64,000 bases of DNA from Acidaminobacter sp. (GCF_030247605.1 NZ_JAOTSB010000017.1:1-64000), one strand, 5' to 3'; shown: positions 53,910-62,971, numbered from the stretch's first letter. Notes: generated by a model not told the origin, from the sequence alone. Made by a program: numbers and translations.

Positions 53910-54852
53910 GCTGGATTTCGAAAAGCCCATCTTTGAGCTGGAGGAGAAGATCCAGGGGCTGCGTCAATTTGCTGAGGATAACGACCTGGATCTCAGTGCG
54001 GAAGTCCGCAAGCTCGAAGACAAGGTGTCTGAGCTCAGGCGCGAGACCTTCAGCGGCCTGTCTGCCTGGGACTGTGTCCGCCTCGCCCGCCATCCGGGAA
54101 GGCCGACCACCCTGGACTTCATCGATGGCATCTTCGACGACTTCATGGAACTCAAAGGCGACCGGGCTTACAGCGATGATCCCGCCATGGTTGGCGGCCT
54201 TGCCCTACTGGACGGCGTGCCGGTCACGGTTTTGGGCCATCAGAAGGGCCGGGACACCCTGGAGAACATCCGCCGGAATTTCGGGATGCCTCATCCAGAG
54301 GGTTACCGCAAAGCCCTTCGACTCATGCAGCAGGCAGAGAAGTTTGGGCGGCCTGTGGTCACCTTCATAGATACCGCAGGCGCCTACTGCGGCCTGGGTG
54401 CCGAGGAACGGGGCCAGGGACATGCCATTGCAAGCAACCTGATCGCCATGGCGGGGCTCAAAGTCCCGGTCATCTCTGTGGTTATTGGGGAAGGCGGAAG
54501 CGGCGGCGCCCTTGGCATAGGTGTGGCTGACCGGGTCGCTATGCTGTCCAGCGCAGTTTACTCCGTGATCTCGCCGGAAGGCCTTTCCAGCATTTTGTGG
54601 AAGGACGCGACCAAGGCAAGCGAGGCTGCAGCCGTTATGAAAATGACCGCCAGGGACATTGAGGCCCTGGGCGTTATTGATGCCATTATAGAAGAGCCCC
54701 TCGGCGGAGCCCACCGTCATCAGGCTGAGACCGTTGAGGCGGCTGGGAAGTGGATTAAGCAAACCTTAGGTGAGTTGAGAGCGATGCCGCTGGAGACCCT
54801 CCTCGAAGCAAGGTATGACAAGTACCGGGGGATGGGGCAGTACGAGGGCTAG
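53899..54852 (+). CDS. accA: Acetyl-CoA carboxylase carboxyltransferase, alpha subunit
   Basis: A 317-residue subunit starting MSHKLDFEKPIFELEEKI with the conserved GHQKGRDTLENIRRNFGMPHPEG (in parts), FIDTAGAYCG and GEGGSGGALGIGVAD blocks. Together with AccD it moves the carboxyl group to acetyl-CoA. ATG 53899 follows GGGAGGTG; GTG 53890 is too close to it. It is the last gene of the operon and a perfect terminator follows. Confidence 0.96.
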   Translation: MSHKLDFEKPIFELEEKIQGLRQFAEDNDLDLSAEVRKLEDKVSELRRETFSGLSAWDCVRLARHPGRPTTLDFIDGIFDDFMELKGDRAYSDDPAMVGGLALLDGVPVTVLGHQKGRDTLENIRRNFGMPHPEGYRKALRLMQQAEKFGRPVVTFIDTAGAYCGLGAEERGQGHAIASNLIAMAGLKVPVISVVIGEGGSGGALGIGVADRVAMLSSAVYSVISPEGLSSILWKDATKASEAAAVMKMTARDIEALGVIDAIIEEPLGGAHRHQAETVEAAGKWIKQTLGELRAMPLETLLEARYDKYRGMGQYEG

Positions 54853-54916
54853 TAGAATAGGTCGTTTAAAGAATTTGTGTAAATTTATACTAAGGTCTGG
54901 TACAGAGATGAAGTTG

Positions 54917-54967
54917 GGGTCAGGTACAGAGATAAACTCTGTACCTGACCCTATATTTTATTTTTTG
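54917..54967 (+). terminator. Terminator of accBCDA
   Basis: GGGTCAGGTACAGAG and CTCTGTACCTGACCC are a perfect 15-bp stem with loop ATAAA, followed by TATATTTTATTTTTTG. The preceding GTCTGGTACAGAG shows the arm belongs to the GTGCCAGGTAC-like repeat family, here put to use as a terminator. Confidence 0.93.
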
Positions 54968-55156
54968 TTTCAAAACATTTCGATAATCTGTAACATTCAC
55001 GCTGCTGTCATCGTTTTATTTATATGAAAGGAGAAGTTGGGAATGGAGGTGGACAATCTAGTGCCACGTAAACACTAAAACCAGACATCCTACTGGCTAT
55101 CATTCCGAAACACCGCTCTTGCTTATGATATTTAAAATTACAAGGAGGGATTTAAA
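54968..55156 (+). promoter_or_regulatory. Leader region of the 55.2 kb exported-protein gene
   Basis: About 190 bases with no gene I trust. An 11-codon ORF (MEVDNLVPRKH) at 55043 has a nearby AAAGGAG but its meaning is unclear. AAGGAGGG precedes the GTG at 55157. Confidence 0.35.
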
Positions 55157-55603
55157 GTGAAGTTATCATCTCGGATTTTTGGAATTGTGCTTGTGATTGT
55201 GATACTCGGTTCGATGAGTGTTTTTGCGGCTACAGAATATTGGGGAAATTTTTCCGATTATTCAGCTGGTTTGTATTCTGCGAGCCCAAATGCACAATTT
55301 AAATCGCCTTCACGGTCAATTCAAATAAATGCTGCAGGTGAAACTTTTGGTTCATCTGCATATGCAGAAAGTTTAGAGGATGAACCTGATCTGGTGTTAG
55401 CGGAAGGCGTTGGCGGGATGGTTGGCTATGTTAAGAGCAGCGATCTAAATTCAGGCGCGGCCAAATCGCCAGAAGAAGCAGCCAAATCAACAATTGATAA
55501 AAACACTAGGTTTATACCTCTGTATGAATCGGATGGTAAAACGGTTATAGGTAGATTCAAAATCGCGCCTGATACAGAACGCATTATAACAATTGTGGAT
55601 TAG
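55157..55603 (+). CDS. Small exported protein, unknown function
   Basis: A 148-residue protein with a clear signal peptide (MKLSSRIFGIVLVIVILGSMSVFAA, cleavage after FAA). The mature part is acidic, with a predicted beta C-terminus (RFIPLYESDGKTVIGRFKIAPD). GTG 55157 follows AAGGAGGG. Base composition is more AT-rich than its neighbours, which may mean recent arrival. No family recognised. A motif-pair hairpin follows. Confidence 0.7.
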   Translation: MKLSSRIFGIVLVIVILGSMSVFAATEYWGNFSDYSAGLYSASPNAQFKSPSRSIQINAAGETFGSSAYAESLEDEPDLVLAEGVGGMVGYVKSSDLNSGAAKSPEEAAKSTIDKNTRFIPLYESDGKTVIGRFKIAPDTERIITIVD

Positions 55604-55689
55604 GATTCAGAACAATTGTTTTGAAGTTAATTGCTATGACATCATGTTTCAGGTAAACCGTTAGAATGAGGGCGAATTGCTGTAGAAAC

Positions 55690-55735
55690 GACCATCGGCA
55701 TATAATCGAGGTATGAAAATGGTGTGCCGATGGTC
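55690..55735 (+). terminator. Inverted pair of uptake-like motif after exported-protein gene
   Basis: GACCATCGGCA (55690) and TGCCGATGGTC (ending 55735) form the stem, 26 bases apart, followed by ATCTTTCC. It lies 87 bases after the stop. Confidence 0.8.
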
Positions 55736-55869
55736 ATCTTTCCCACACAAACACTTAATTTTACAATGTGATATAATTGAGGAAGAATCTGTGTATTTAA
55801 CATGGTAAGTTTCCTCAAGCGGCAACTCGACTCAGCAAAGGTTGGATTATGCTGTTGTTTGTGAGGATG

Positions 55870-55990
55870 GGTGACCACATGCAAAACGCTTTAAGGCTTT
55901 AAGCGCAAAACTCTGCCGATGGTCGCGCCTTCCACCCACCACCGCCAAAGCTGGCGGCATCTTTGAAGGAGGACATTATGAGTAACAAGA
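55870..55990 (+). repeat. Duplicated intergenic module, copy 1
   Basis: This block (GGTGACCA, then CGCTTTAA.GCTTTAAG.GCAA, GCCGATGGTCGCGCCTTCC.CCCA, CACCGCC.AA, GGAC.TTATG) recurs at 57865-57990 before another small membrane-protein gene. In copy 1 the left motif has decayed to GACCACATGCA while the right one (55915-55924) is exact. Confidence 0.8.
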
Positions 55991-56073
55991 CTTTAAGATG
56001 GATCATCATAGCGATTGCGGTCCTAATTCTATTATTTTTTCTATCTATGATTGCCGGGAATCCGTTTCTGTAA
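55978..56073 (+). CDS. Single-span 31-residue membrane peptide
   Basis: MSNKTLRWIIIAIAVLILLFF and ten more residues, ending GNPFL: a basic head, one hydrophobic helix and a short tail. AAGGAGGACATT precedes the ATG, a strong site. The second copy of the upstream module (57974) starts MRNKT and stops at once, so this small gene has a decayed sister. It lies about 50 bases before the stalk-domain protein and may be co-transcribed with it. Confidence 0.6.
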   Translation: MSNKTLRWIIIAIAVLILLFFLSMIAGNPFL

Positions 56074-56124
56074 GAGAGAATTTAATCGATTTTCAAACTG
56101 AATATATTGTTTGGAGGGATTTGT

Positions 56125-57804
56125 TTGAACCCGCGCAGCGCGTTAAACCCTTTATTTCAGAATATGAAAAAAGGGATCGCAGCTTCGATACGCCAATTAC
56201 TGCTTTTGATTCTACTGACAATGTCCATGATGATGACGCTCCCAACCTTCAGCGCCCAGGCTGGCAGCACAGTTCGTGTGTCCCTCCCAGCCTTCAAGGT
56301 CACGCTAAATGGAGAAGTCATGGACCCGGCCTTCAGTCAGTACCCTGTGATAGTCTATAAAGACATCACCTATTTTCCTATGACTTATACGGATTGCCGC
56401 TTCCTTGGGCTTGAAACCCGCTGGAAAGGTCAGAAAGATGGTCTTTTGATTGAAGCGACCGGCGTCACGGCGGCGTACAGGCCATACATAACGACTGTGA
56501 GAAACAGCAGGAGCCAAACGGCCGTGATCCCTGCCTATCCTATCCAGATCAATGGACAAAAAATTGACCAAACTAAGGAACCCTATCCTTTGCTTTCATT
56601 TCGCAACATCACCTATTTCCCTATCACCTGGAAATTTGGCGCAGAGGCCTTTGGATGGGACTACCGTTTTGATCTTCAGAATGGCTTGATGATCAAGTCC
56701 GGTAACCCTAAATTAAATCAAATCCAACTTTCCGACGACTGGACTGAAGCGGCAGAGGGCAGCCCGCAGAAGCCTATCGCGATCACCACTGAACATATTT
56801 ATTATCAGGGAACGAAAGGACGGATCATGCAGGCGCCATTGGCAGCGCCGCTCCGCTCAAGGCAGGTTTATCAGCTGCCCATCTGGTCTTACGGTGACGG
56901 AACCACTTATGTACATGCGAGCCTGAAGGATAATAATGGCGACCCGCTGCTCTCCTATCACCAAGGCGGGGCGATTATGGGCTCTGACGTACTCGTCAGC
57001 TTAAAAGCAGATGGCACGACTGCCGTTTTGAATGACGGCTATTATTATTTAAAAGCCTTTGGGGACGACAGCGTCAGAACCTATACCGGTCCTGCCCCAA
57101 GCGGGGGCAATCTTGAGGTAAAAACATCAGCAACCGACTGGAAAAAAGTCGGAAGTCCAGACTACCTCTATGGCTGGGCGTGGCACGCGGACGGTGCAAG
57201 CAGTGGCGGCACAAGTTCTGACAGTGTCTATAAGTCAGGAGATCAACTCTACCTCTTAGCCTTCGATCTGACTAAGCCAGGCAGCACGACGGGCATTTAC
57301 AGGGTGAATCTCCAGACGAATGACACAGCCCGGGTTGTTGACAGGGAAGTGCTCGGTTTCCAACTGGACGGTGAGGCCATCTATTACGAAAGTGGCGGCA
57401 GCGTCTATCTTTACGATTTGAAAGAGCGCAAAGAAACCCTGCTGAAATCTCCATTAACAACACCAAAGAGCATTCAATGGTTTACGGTCTTGAACGGATT
57501 CGTCTATTGGCAGGACGCACAGACACGAATGCTTTACGATCAGGCAGGAAAACCGATACAGGCTGGCGCGCCGCTGCTTGAGGCTCAGCTAAAAGGAGAT
57601 CAAACTGCGTTCCTGGTGTGTACCTTTGAGGATCAGCCGGCCACAAAATACAAAAGCGTGATTCTCGACCGCCATGGCGACGTGGTGTTCAAAACGTCCG
57701 ACCAGATGAGCTTGGAGAGTGTGCTGATTTCAGGGAATGCCCTCTACTTTTACAATATGACGACGGGCACCGTCTGTGTCGGGTCGCTGGCAGAGGCTTT
57801 TTAA
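56125..57804 (+). CDS. Exported protein with two copper-amine-oxidase-like N-domains and a propeller-like C-terminus
   Basis: A 559-residue exported protein. TTG 56125 follows GGAGGG at six bases; the signal peptide is KKGIAASIRQLLLLILLTMSM with cleavage near FSAQA. Two stalk-type repeats follow (YPVIVYKDITYFPMTYTDCRFLG and YPLLSFRNITYFPITWKFGA, each in the family of copper amine oxidase N-terminal-like domains). The last 350 residues hold repeated YYLKAF, LYLLAFDL and IYYESGGSVYLYDL strands like DUF5050 propellers. It probably sits at the cell surface; the ligand is unknown. Confidence 0.8.
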   Translation: MNPRSALNPLFQNMKKGIAASIRQLLLLILLTMSMMMTLPTFSAQAGSTVRVSLPAFKVTLNGEVMDPAFSQYPVIVYKDITYFPMTYTDCRFLGLETRWKGQKDGLLIEATGVTAAYRPYITTVRNSRSQTAVIPAYPIQINGQKIDQTKEPYPLLSFRNITYFPITWKFGAEAFGWDYRFDLQNGLMIKSGNPKLNQIQLSDDWTEAAEGSPQKPIAITTEHIYYQGTKGRIMQAPLAAPLRSRQVYQLPIWSYGDGTTYVHASLKDNNGDPLLSYHQGGAIMGSDVLVSLKADGTTAVLNDGYYYLKAFGDDSVRTYTGPAPSGGNLEVKTSATDWKKVGSPDYLYGWAWHADGASSGGTSSDSVYKSGDQLYLLAFDLTKPGSTTGIYRVNLQTNDTARVVDREVLGFQLDGEAIYYESGGSVYLYDLKERKETLLKSPLTTPKSIQWFTVLNGFVYWQDAQTRMLYDQAGKPIQAGAPLLEAQLKGDQTAFLVCTFEDQPATKYKSVILDRHGDVVFKTSDQMSLESVLISGNALYFYNMTTGTVCVGSLAEAF

Positions 57805-57864
57805 AGGATACGGTGAGAGCGTTGTCTTCAGCGCCGTCTGATCGTTATTGAAAGGTGGTTGGTT

Positions 57865-57990
57865 TGGTGACCATCGGCAAAGCGCTTTAAAGCTTTAAGT
57901 GCAAGACTCCGCCGATGGTCGCGCCTTCCGCCCAACACCGCCCAATATGGCAGGATCTTTGTAGGCGGACGTTATGCGCAATAAAACATA
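57865..57990 (+). repeat. Duplicated intergenic module, copy 2, with motif pair
   Basis: Copy of 55870-55990. Both uptake-like motifs are exact here (57869-57878 and 57911-57920) and pair across CTTTAAAG; they lie 65 bases after the previous stop and probably terminate it. The module ends in GGAC-GTTATGCGCAATAAAACATAA, a five-codon relic of the small ORF at 55978. Confidence 0.85.
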
Positions 57991-58004
57991 AAAGGGGTGA
58001 TGGC

Positions 58005-58187
58005 ATGCTGAATTTTGACACTGCATTTATAGTTCAAATCATCAATACGATCTTATTGGTCGCAGTGCTCTATGTGGTCTATGCACTGCTTTTCAAATAT
58101 CCAAAGCAGAGCAAAAAAGATTTGAAAGCATTGAAAAGCGCATCGAGGACATTGAGAAGAAGCTGTGATTGGGTGACTCGGGTTTAA
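58005..58187 (+). pseudogene. Small membrane protein with apparent frameshift at an A6 run
   Basis: ATG 58005 follows AAAGGGGTGA. The first 37 residues (MLNFDTAFIVQIINTILLVA onward) are one helix and a basic stretch. As written the frame then gives a Ser/Arg-rich tail to 58187. If one base is re-read at A6 (58113-58118) the tail becomes KRFESIEKRIEDIEKKL and stops at 58166-58168, a typical coiled-coil ending. So this is a one-base deletion, a sequencing error or programmed -1 slippage. Function unknown. Confidence 0.6.
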
Positions 58188-58213
58188 TGCTAATTTTGCT
58201 GGAGGGAAGCTGA

Positions 58214-58726
58214 ATGAGGGGTGGCGTGTCATCACTTTGGGATCGAATTAGAAAACGAAGTTGGCTTGTGCTGCCGCTGGTCCTTTTTATTTTAATTCTG
58301 CCATCCAGACAAGTGATCAGGGAAGATTTTAAAATCTTTGATTACACGAGCGGCGCACATGAAGATAAGACCATGCCGTTAGAAATCACCTTGACCAAAC
58401 ACAACAGATTGCCGATAGTCTCAAGCAAACATAATGTTGTGCTGATAGCGGAGGGCAGAACGTATAGATATCTGGCGGATAATTTTAGTGGCAGAGACGC
58501 TGCCTATGTGTCACTTGGCATGAACTACTTTGAATTTGGCGTCTTGCTTCCGGATGAGGATTTTTCTGAATTTGTCGTTCTCTTTGACGAGGATCATCAC
58601 TTTATAGAAAGTGACACGCTGAATTTCGTGGTTTATCCGCAGCGCAGTGAGTCAGAAGCAAGACTTCTATTGGAGAAGCTGCTGGAGTACAATGCTTACG
58701 ATCCGGAGAAGCGGACTTTCTATTAA
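58214..58726 (+). CDS. Membrane-anchored small protein, unknown function
   Basis: A 170-residue protein: a basic head, one span at about 17-31 (WLVLPLVLFILILPS), then an extracytoplasmic domain of mostly beta strands and acidic residues. GGAGGG precedes the ATG. It is the second of three small same-strand genes and may share their transcript. The near-motif GCCGATAGTC at 58411 encodes LPIVS. No family recognised. Confidence 0.65.
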   Translation: MRGGVSSLWDRIRKRSWLVLPLVLFILILPSRQVIREDFKIFDYTSGAHEDKTMPLEITLTKHNRLPIVSSKHNVVLIAEGRTYRYLADNFSGRDAAYVSLGMNYFEFGVLLPDEDFSEFVVLFDEDHHFIESDTLNFVVYPQRSESEARLLLEKLLEYNAYDPEKRTFY

Positions 58727-58818
58727 ATTAACGATTCTTGGACGGAGTGATAGAAGCCGAGAATTAACAAATAATAAGGTAGTCAGATATTTAATCGCTC
58801 ATGGAGGTGGGACGACTG

Positions 58819-59394
58819 GTGAAGACAAAAACGCAATCATTTTTGCTGTTCATCTTGATCTTCGTGCTTAGCGTTTTTGGCGTCAAAGCCATCCTAGAGG
58901 CTTCCATCGAAAAAACCATTATGTCCAAGGACCTGGATCATATCATGGAGCTGAAATCCTATTTCAAAGAAACGGACATTCTAGTGCCCAATTATCATTT
59001 CCAATCTGATAACCCGTATGACTATACGGCTGTTGAAGAGTATGCCCTTGAAAAGAGCAAGCAGGGTCCTGACTGGGATGGTTACAATATCATGATCACG
59101 CCTACAAAATTGTCGGAATCGGAATGTTTTCAAATTGTTGTTATGGCGTCGGGTGGGAAAAACCTGGATAATACTCCAGTTGAGTGGAGGGTGACAGATG
59201 TGAGTCAAGCTTTCAATGAAGGGGATCGCCGGCCAAGAGGAGACTATTTGGAAGTTGCTGCTGTCTTTCGGGAGGCGACGACGCTTTATGAGGTTGTAGG
59301 GTACGTCTTTGGAACCGCAGACGACGCGCGGGTTGAAAGGGTCAAGAATGAATTGAGCTACATTTTAAGTAGTTTGCAGCAGGTTGAAGACTGA
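58819..59394 (+). CDS. Exported or anchored small protein, unknown function
   Basis: A 191-residue protein with an N-terminal hydrophobic segment (FLLFILIFVLSVFGV) and a hydrophilic remainder. GTG 58819 is preferred because GGAGGTGGG lies upstream of it, inside the slightly longer frame from ATG 58801. No lipobox and no family recognised. It ends the small-protein cluster. Confidence 0.65.
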   Translation: MKTKTQSFLLFILIFVLSVFGVKAILEASIEKTIMSKDLDHIMELKSYFKETDILVPNYHFQSDNPYDYTAVEEYALEKSKQGPDWDGYNIMITPTKLSESECFQIVVMASGGKNLDNTPVEWRVTDVSQAFNEGDRRPRGDYLEVAAVFREATTLYEVVGYVFGTADDARVERVKNELSYILSSLQQVED

Positions 59395-59478
59395 ACGAAT
59401 TGAATAAATAAGGGCGATAATAGGTAAAGGGAACTGCTATTCCTAACTACCTCATAATTCCCTGCAAAAAATAAGGAC

Positions 59479-59518
59479 AGCCTCTTCCCGCTAAGTTAGT
59501 GCAGGAAGAGGCTGTTTG
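59479..59518 (+). terminator. Terminator of the small exported-protein cluster
   Basis: CAGCCTCTTCC pairs with GGAAGAGGCTG across 15 bases, followed by TTTGTG. Confidence 0.8.
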
Positions 59519-59560
59519 TGTATAAACTGAAATTTGCTGTCTGATTGCGCTTAAAGCGTG

Positions 59561-59662
59561 GTGTAAATTTACACTAAGCTCTGGCACCAAATCAAGTTTG
59601 GTGTCAGTCACTCAATCAAGTTCGGTGTCAGTCACTCAACTAAGTTCGGTGTCAGACACTCA
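59561..59662 (+). repeat. 24-bp repeat array, 3 units with palindromic header
   Basis: The palindrome GTGTAAATTTACAC leads into TAAGCTCTGGCACC, then cores at 59601, 59625 (GTGTCAGTCACTCA) and 59649 (GTGTCAGACACTCA), 24 bases apart. It sits about 20 bases from the hcp stop on the other strand. Confidence 0.9.
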
Positions 59663-59682
59663 ACTCAATTTTACGCAATAAA

Positions 59683-61392
59683 CTAAGCACCCATAAACAT
59701 CTTGATGTCTTCGTCTACGGTAGCAATACCGCCAATGCCGAAGGTCTCGACAAGGACTTTCGCCACGTTTGGAGAAAGGAACGCTGGAAGCGTTGGTCCA
59801 AGGTGGATGTTCTTGACACCCAAGTGGAGCAGGGCGAGGAGAACGATGACAGCCTTTTGCTCATACCAGGCAATGTTGTAGGCAATCGGAAGCTCGTTAA
59901 TGTCGTTGAGCTCAAAGACTTCCTTGAGCTTCAGCGCGATGAGGGCCAAAGAGTAGGAGTCGTTGCACTGACCGGCATCGAGGACTCTAGGAATGCCGCC
60001 AATGTCGCCGAGCGGCAGCTTGTTGTAACGGTACTTCGCGCAGCCCGCAGTAAGGATGACCGTATCCTTTGGAAGCTTCTCCGCGAATTCTGAGTAGTAG
60101 TCGCGGCCCTTCATGCGGCCGTCGCAGCCTGCCATGACGAAGAACTTCTTGATCGCGCCGGACTTGACCGCGTCGACCACTTTGTCTGCCAGAGCAAAGA
60201 CCTGCTCGTGAGCGAAGCCGCCAACAATGGTGCCAGTCTCGATCTCAGTCGGAGATGGAAGGGTTTTAGCCAAAGCGATGACAGCAGAGAAATCCTTCTT
60301 GCCATTCTTGTCAGCTTCAATGTGAGTACAGCCTGGGAAGCCGGAAGCGCCCGTCGTGAAGATTCTGTTCTTGACCGCGTCGCTCTTAGGCGGCACAATG
60401 CAGTTCGTGGTAAAGAGGATCGGGCCGTTGAAGCTCTGGAACTCTTCGAGTTGCTTCCACCAAGCGTTACCATAGTTGCCTGCGAAGTTGTCATATTTCT
60501 TGAACGCCGGGTAGTAGTGCGCCGGCAGCATTTCGCTGTGGGTGTAAACGTCCACGCCAGTGCCTTTAGTCTGCTCCAGGAGCTGCTCCAGGTCTGCCAG
60601 GTCGTGGCCGGAAATCAGGATTGCAGGGTTCTTTTTAACGCCAATGTTAACCTGGGTAATTTCAGGATTGCCATACTTGGAGGTGTTTGCGCCGTCCAGG
60701 AGAGCCATTGCTTTAACGCCGTATTCGCCGGTTTTGAGGGTCAGCGCTACAAGCTCGTCCGCGCCGAGGCCGTCGTTCAAAGTTGCTGCCAAAGCCTCGT
60801 AGACAAAAACATAGATCTCGTCACTCTCTTTGCCAAGGTTGAGAGCATGGTGCGCATAAGCAGCATAACCCTTGAGGCCGTAGATGATCAGCTCACGAAG
60901 GGAACGGACATCTTCGTTTTCAGTTGCAAGGACACCAACGCCAGACGCTTTCGCTAGCATATCCGCCTTGGAGCCAACGGTGAAGACTGCTGCGTCATGA
61001 AGGCTGGAAACCGGAATCCCTTTGGACGGCGTCTCTTGTGCAAGGCCGAGGAGCTTCTTGAAGAACCCGACTACGACTGGAGGGCCAGCGACGACCATAG
61101 CTCTAAGGTTGTCTCTGAGGGTAATCATCTTGTTGATCTCTTTAACAAACGCCGCGTCATCAAAATTGGCGTTGGTGATGGTCATGAACAAGCTCTTCAG
61201 AACTTCATGGTTGACTTCGCCGAGGTCCTTCGCGTCGAGGCCACCCTTAACAACAATATCAGAAACTCCTTTGACCGTGTAGATGAGAAGGTCCTGTAGG
61301 TTCGCGGTCTCCGGCTGCTTGCCGCAGATGCCGACAACGTTACAGCCTGTACCCTTTGAAGCTTCCTGGCATTGATAACAAAACATTGACAT
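59683..61392 (-). CDS. hcp: Hybrid cluster protein (hydroxylamine reductase)
   Basis: A 569-residue iron-sulfur protein. The N-terminal cluster motif is [21 protein letters not shown], and the hybrid-cluster ligands are in the later blocks ([37 protein letters not shown]). Hcp reduces hydroxylamine in vitro and scavenges NO under anaerobic nitrosative stress. AAAGGGGTATATT precedes the ATG. No hcr-type reductase gene is adjacent. Confidence 0.96.
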   Translation of the reverse strand: MSMFCYQCQEASKGTGCNVVGICGKQPETANLQDLLIYTVKGVSDIVVKGGLDAKDLGEVNHEVLKSLFMTITNANFDDAAFVKEINKMITLRDNLRAMVVAGPPVVVGFFKKLLGLAQETPSKGIPVSSLHDAAVFTVGSKADMLAKASGVGVLATENEDVRSLRELIIYGLKGYAAYAHHALNLGKESDEIYVFVYEALAATLNDGLGADELVALTLKTGEYGVKAMALLDGANTSKYGNPEITQVNIGVKKNPAILISGHDLADLEQLLEQTKGTGVDVYTHSEMLPAHYYPAFKKYDNFAGNYGNAWWKQLEEFQSFNGPILFTTNCIVPPKSDAVKNRIFTTGASGFPGCTHIEADKNGKKDFSAVIALAKTLPSPTEIETGTIVGGFAHEQVFALADKVVDAVKSGAIKKFFVMAGCDGRMKGRDYYSEFAEKLPKDTVILTAGCAKYRYNKLPLGDIGGIPRVLDAGQCNDSYSLALIALKLKEVFELNDINELPIAYNIAWYEQKAVIVLLALLHLGVKNIHLGPTLPAFLSPNVAKVLVETFGIGGIATVDEDIKMFMGA

Positions 61393-61556
61393 AATATACC
61401 CCTTTCGGTGTGTGCGCTTTCAAGCGCTTAGTTTTTGTATTTGAAACTCATGGGCTTATTGTGTCATGTTTTGAGGGGAAAGGATGTAACTCAGGTTACG
61501 GAGGAGAAAATTCTTTGATAAGTTTTCGTCAAATTTAAGACAAGCGCAAAAAAACT

Positions 61557-61608
61557 TCTGCCGATGGTCTCCCGTCCACAAAATTGCGGAAAAGTGACCA
61601 TCGGCAGA
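61557..61608 (-). terminator. Inverted pair of uptake-like motif after lipoprotein gene
   Basis: CTTCTGCCGATGGTC and GACCATCGGCAGAAG form a 15-bp perfect stem with 26 bases between, the longest of the pairs; on the minus strand it is followed by TTTTTTTGCGC. It lies about 105 bases after the stop of the lipoprotein gene. Confidence 0.88.
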
Positions 61609-61615
61609 AGTATTG

Positions 61616-61660
61616 GGAGGAAGGACGTGTCTGGGGTTGTGCCTATTGACCCTAACTTCC
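61616..61660 (+). repeat. GCCTATTGACCC element, copy 4
   Basis: GGAGGAAGGACGTGTC, then GGGGTTGTGCCTATTGACCC and TAACTTCC. The GGAAG and CTTCC arms pair. Confidence 0.65.
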
Positions 61661-61712
61661 AAAATTATGATGGAAGATGGTGTCTGACACCTTTTTCCCT
61701 GGCGCCAACGCC

Positions 61713-62807
61713 CTACTCCAGCGGCTCATCCAGCAGCACGTGCCCCAGTGTCTCGCCAATTCGGCCCTCTACCAGGATCTGCACCTTGTCAATACCGTCA
61801 AACTGCTTGAGGGTCTGGACTATGGAGCCAAGGGTCATCAGCTCGCCAGCGCTGCCGCCGGGATGGTTGTCCAGGAATTCCTGGGAAAAATCGACGGTGC
61901 AAATGCCGCTGTCTATGGTGATGCCCAGCAGCTGTGTGCCCTCAGGGATAGTCGGATAAAGGTCCGGACTCTGAGGTCCCCAGATCAGCTCCTGAACTGC
62001 GGCTTTGGCGACGGCGCCGTCGGCGACCAGGACGGTGCGGGGTTCGGGCAGGACACCATCGGCATCAGGGGTTGCGAAATAAAGATCCATAGTGACTTGT
62101 TCCAGCATGCCGCCCATGAACAGGAAGTAGGAGGCCGGGAAGTCGCCGCCGGTCAGCTCGAGAAGCTTCTCGACGGAGATGACGCCCGCGCCCTCGCGAA
62201 TCACGCGGACTTCGTAATAGTCCGAAGCTGCGTCGATATAGCGAACGGTGTACTGCATAGCGCCGTCCACCATTTCAGCGGCTTCAATGGTGCTGTTCAA
62301 GGTGACCTCGTCCCCGGTTTCCGGATCAACCACGTCTTCCGTCCAAGTGGTGCCCACTTCAAATGGCATCTTGATCAGCGTCAGCTGGTCGAATTTCGAG
62401 TCCAGCATCATCTCTTCGGTCTTCTCCTGGACGAGCGAGTTGCCGCTAAGAATGTACTTCAGGGTCAGCGCCACATCCAGGTTGCCTTCGCCCCCGGACA
62501 TATCTGCCATTTCGCCTGAGATCTCATAGACGCTGCTGTCCTCGGATTCGATAATTGCATCCAGGGTCATGGTGTGCCCGTATTCCGCGAAGCCGTTGTA
62601 AATCCAGGTGTAGCCTATGTCTGCAGGCAGCAGCGCGGACAAGGAGTCTTTCTCGAAGACCACTTCGACGGGCGGCTCTTCAGGCGGGGTCACGGGCGGC
62701 TCTGGCGGCTTGGCACAGCCAGCCAAGGCGAAGATGAAGAGGAGAAGTGCGGCCGCAAGTAGGGTGCCGGTTTTCAAGCCTTTAAAAACAAATCTATTGG
62801 ACGTCAT
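61713..62807 (-). CDS. GerMN-domain lipoprotein
   Basis: A 364-residue lipoprotein: signal peptide with lipobox ALAGC (Cys near residue 31), a Pro/Glu spacer, a central beta domain (IGYTWIYNGFAEYG), and a C-terminal GerMN domain (AAVQELIWGPQSPDLYPTIPEGTQLLGI, in pieces, then CTVDFSQEFLDNHPGGSAGE). GerMN domains occur in GerM, LpqB and spore or envelope lipoproteins and are thought to bind ligands or partners at the membrane surface. AAGGGAG precedes the ATG. Confidence 0.9.
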   Translation of the reverse strand: MTSNRFVFKGLKTGTLLAAALLLFIFALAGCAKPPEPPVTPPEEPPVEVVFEKDSLSALLPADIGYTWIYNGFAEYGHTMTLDAIIESEDSSVYEISGEMADMSGGEGNLDVALTLKYILSGNSLVQEKTEEMMLDSKFDQLTLIKMPFEVGTTWTEDVVDPETGDEVTLNSTIEAAEMVDGAMQYTVRYIDAASDYYEVRVIREGAGVISVEKLLELTGGDFPASYFLFMGGMLEQVTMDLYFATPDADGVLPEPRTVLVADGAVAKAAVQELIWGPQSPDLYPTIPEGTQLLGITIDSGICTVDFSQEFLDNHPGGSAGELMTLGSIVQTLKQFDGIDKVQILVEGRIGETLGHVLLDEPLE

Positions 62808-62914
62808 GGTGAACGCTCCCTTCGAGGTATGGTAAACATAAGTAATGGCAACAACAGATTAGACGAATGCATTCTGCCGATGGTTCCTATAATGCACCAC
62901 CACCAGCGCGGAAA

Positions 62915-62960
62915 AAACATCAGCCTCCAACTGACACTGCTGTCCGACAGAGGCTGATCG
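62915..62960 (-). terminator. Terminator of the cupin-like gene
   Basis: ATCAGCCTC and GAGGCTGAT pair; on the minus strand the stem is followed by GTTTTTTCC. It lies about 15 bases after the stop at 62972. A near-match TGCCGATGGTT lies just beyond, at about 62875. Confidence 0.85.
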
Positions 62961-62971
62961 AAAATTAATCT

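Larger units (their letters stand above)
61393..61712. other. Intergenic region: hcp promoter, motif-pair hairpin and repeat element
   Basis: About 320 bases. The hcp promoter should lie in 61400-61520, where no operator was recognised. A motif-pair hairpin (61560-61605) terminates the lipoprotein gene, and copy 4 of the GCCTATTGACCC element is at 61616-61660, next to a single GGTGTCTGACACC at 61679. Confidence 0.65.
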
